DNA of 64,000 nucleotides from positions 62,001 through 126,000 of the forward strand of contig CANRNR010000001.1 of the NCBI GenBank assembly GCA_947632035.1, read 5' to 3'. Made by a program: the position numbers and the translations under genes. The first letter of the stretch is position 1. Each line of letters begins with the position of its first letter. The notes beneath the pieces were generated by a model, which worked only from the letters and a program-made list of their open reading frames with translations, was not told the DNA's origin and searched no databases. Shown here one piece after another: positions 63,820-64,000 of this stretch. The stretch is from an uncultured Clostridia bacterium (GTDB lineage: Bacteria; Bacillota; Clostridia; TANB77; CAG-508).

Positions 63820-64000
63820 TTAATACTTAACAATAATTTTTGTTCCCTCATATACTCGAATTTCTTTTTTAGGCAACTGCTCTTTTACAATTGTCGTTTT
63901 CTTATCGTATTCTCCTTCATTTTCTATTTGCATTTCTAAGTTTACTTTCTTAAGTTCTTTTATAGCTTCTTCTATTGTCATTCCTTCTATTTCCGGAACT
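63820..64000 (-). CDS. C-terminal PASTA domain of a class B penicillin-binding protein (partial)
   Basis: The last 60 codons of a protein that enters from the right edge are visible. They read VPEIEGMTIEEAIKELKKVN and then a strand with KEQLPKKEIRVYEGTKIIVKY, a standard PASTA domain. Position directly upstream of murE in a dcw cluster identifies it as SpoVD/FtsI-like; which of the two cannot be decided from the fragment. Confidence 0.8.
   Translation of the reverse strand, partial: VPEIEGMTIEEAIKELKKVNLEMQIENEGEYDKKTTIVKEQLPKKEIRVYEGTKIIVKY

Noticed and set aside
1..64000. Prophage, insertion sequence or CRISPR array
   Set aside because: No integrase, transposase, phage structural gene or regularly spaced repeat was found on either strand.

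Overview
The window is a chromosomal segment of a very AT-rich, low-GC Gram-positive bacterium. It is most likely an uncultured Clostridia-type (Bacillota) anaerobe. The support is a four-subunit 2-oxoacid:ferredoxin oxidoreductase, small 4Fe-4S ferredoxins, a clostridial type IV pilus locus, sporulation-linked cell-wall genes (CwlD-like amidase, PASTA-type penicillin-binding protein, RicT/YaaT, a possible GerS-like protein) and a meso-DAP-type MurE. Most genes are on the minus strand. I see no prophage, insertion sequence, CRISPR array or rRNA.

Layout from left to right: a partial charged protein and a ROK sugar kinase (1-1554); a type IV pilus operon read leftwards from about 12.1 kb to 1.8 kb (pilM-pilN fusion, pilO, a PilP-like anchor, two duplicated pilins, prepilin peptidase, two minor prepilins, pilB, pilT, pilC); uppP, a TPR protein, ppa and a ygjV-like gene (12.4-16.2 kb); an accessory zone (16.3-22.7 kb) with a GC-richer orphan gene, a metalloprotease/ADP-ribosyltransferase-like protein and a 3-kb segment bounded by copies of the tRNA-Leu 3' end; an ndoA/mazF toxin gene, a LolA-like lipoprotein-type gene, dusB, rodA, minE and minD (22.8-27.9 kb); a GLUG-repeat surface protein and a CCA-adding enzyme (28.2-32 kb); the porCDAB operon (32.4-35.5 kb); ricT, holB, lepB and a WalKR-like two-component pair (37-42 kb); a giant cyclic beta-glucan synthase-like gene (43.3-51.9 kb); a pilin-like gene, cwlD, a GGDEF protein and an Ig-like membrane protein (52-55.6 kb); topA; and a dcw cell-wall cluster (murG, ftsW, mraY, murE, PASTA-PBP) up to the right edge.

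The most striking observation concerns codon CGG. Five genes of ordinary composition (dusB, the glucan synthase-like gene, a pilin-like gene, cwlD and ftsW) are each broken by +1 frameshifts, seven in all. At every one, the zero-frame codon at the break is CGG, and dropping its C restores a Gly codon (GGA six times, GGT once). The restored glycine is usually a hallmark residue: the GHG of the amidase, the cleavage-site Gly of the prepilin, MGILLNIS of FtsW, GNPWIF of DusB, GKGESVW of GH94. By manual scan, CGG is otherwise essentially absent in frame from native-looking genes. An eighth possible site changes the C-terminus of the gene ending near 19.0 kb. The pattern suggests that CGG acts as a genome-wide +1 frameshift (or CGGN = Gly quadruplet) signal, comparable in logic to Euplotes or Ty1/Ty3 frameshifting. 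A systematic sequencing artefact must be excluded first.

Other points of note: a prepilin peptidase without its canonical catalytic aspartates next to prepilins without Glu5; a fossil of a tandem duplication in the pilin region; a dispersed structured repeat with covarying stems (32.1 kb and 62.1 kb); and three independently transcribed small genes of foreign-looking composition.
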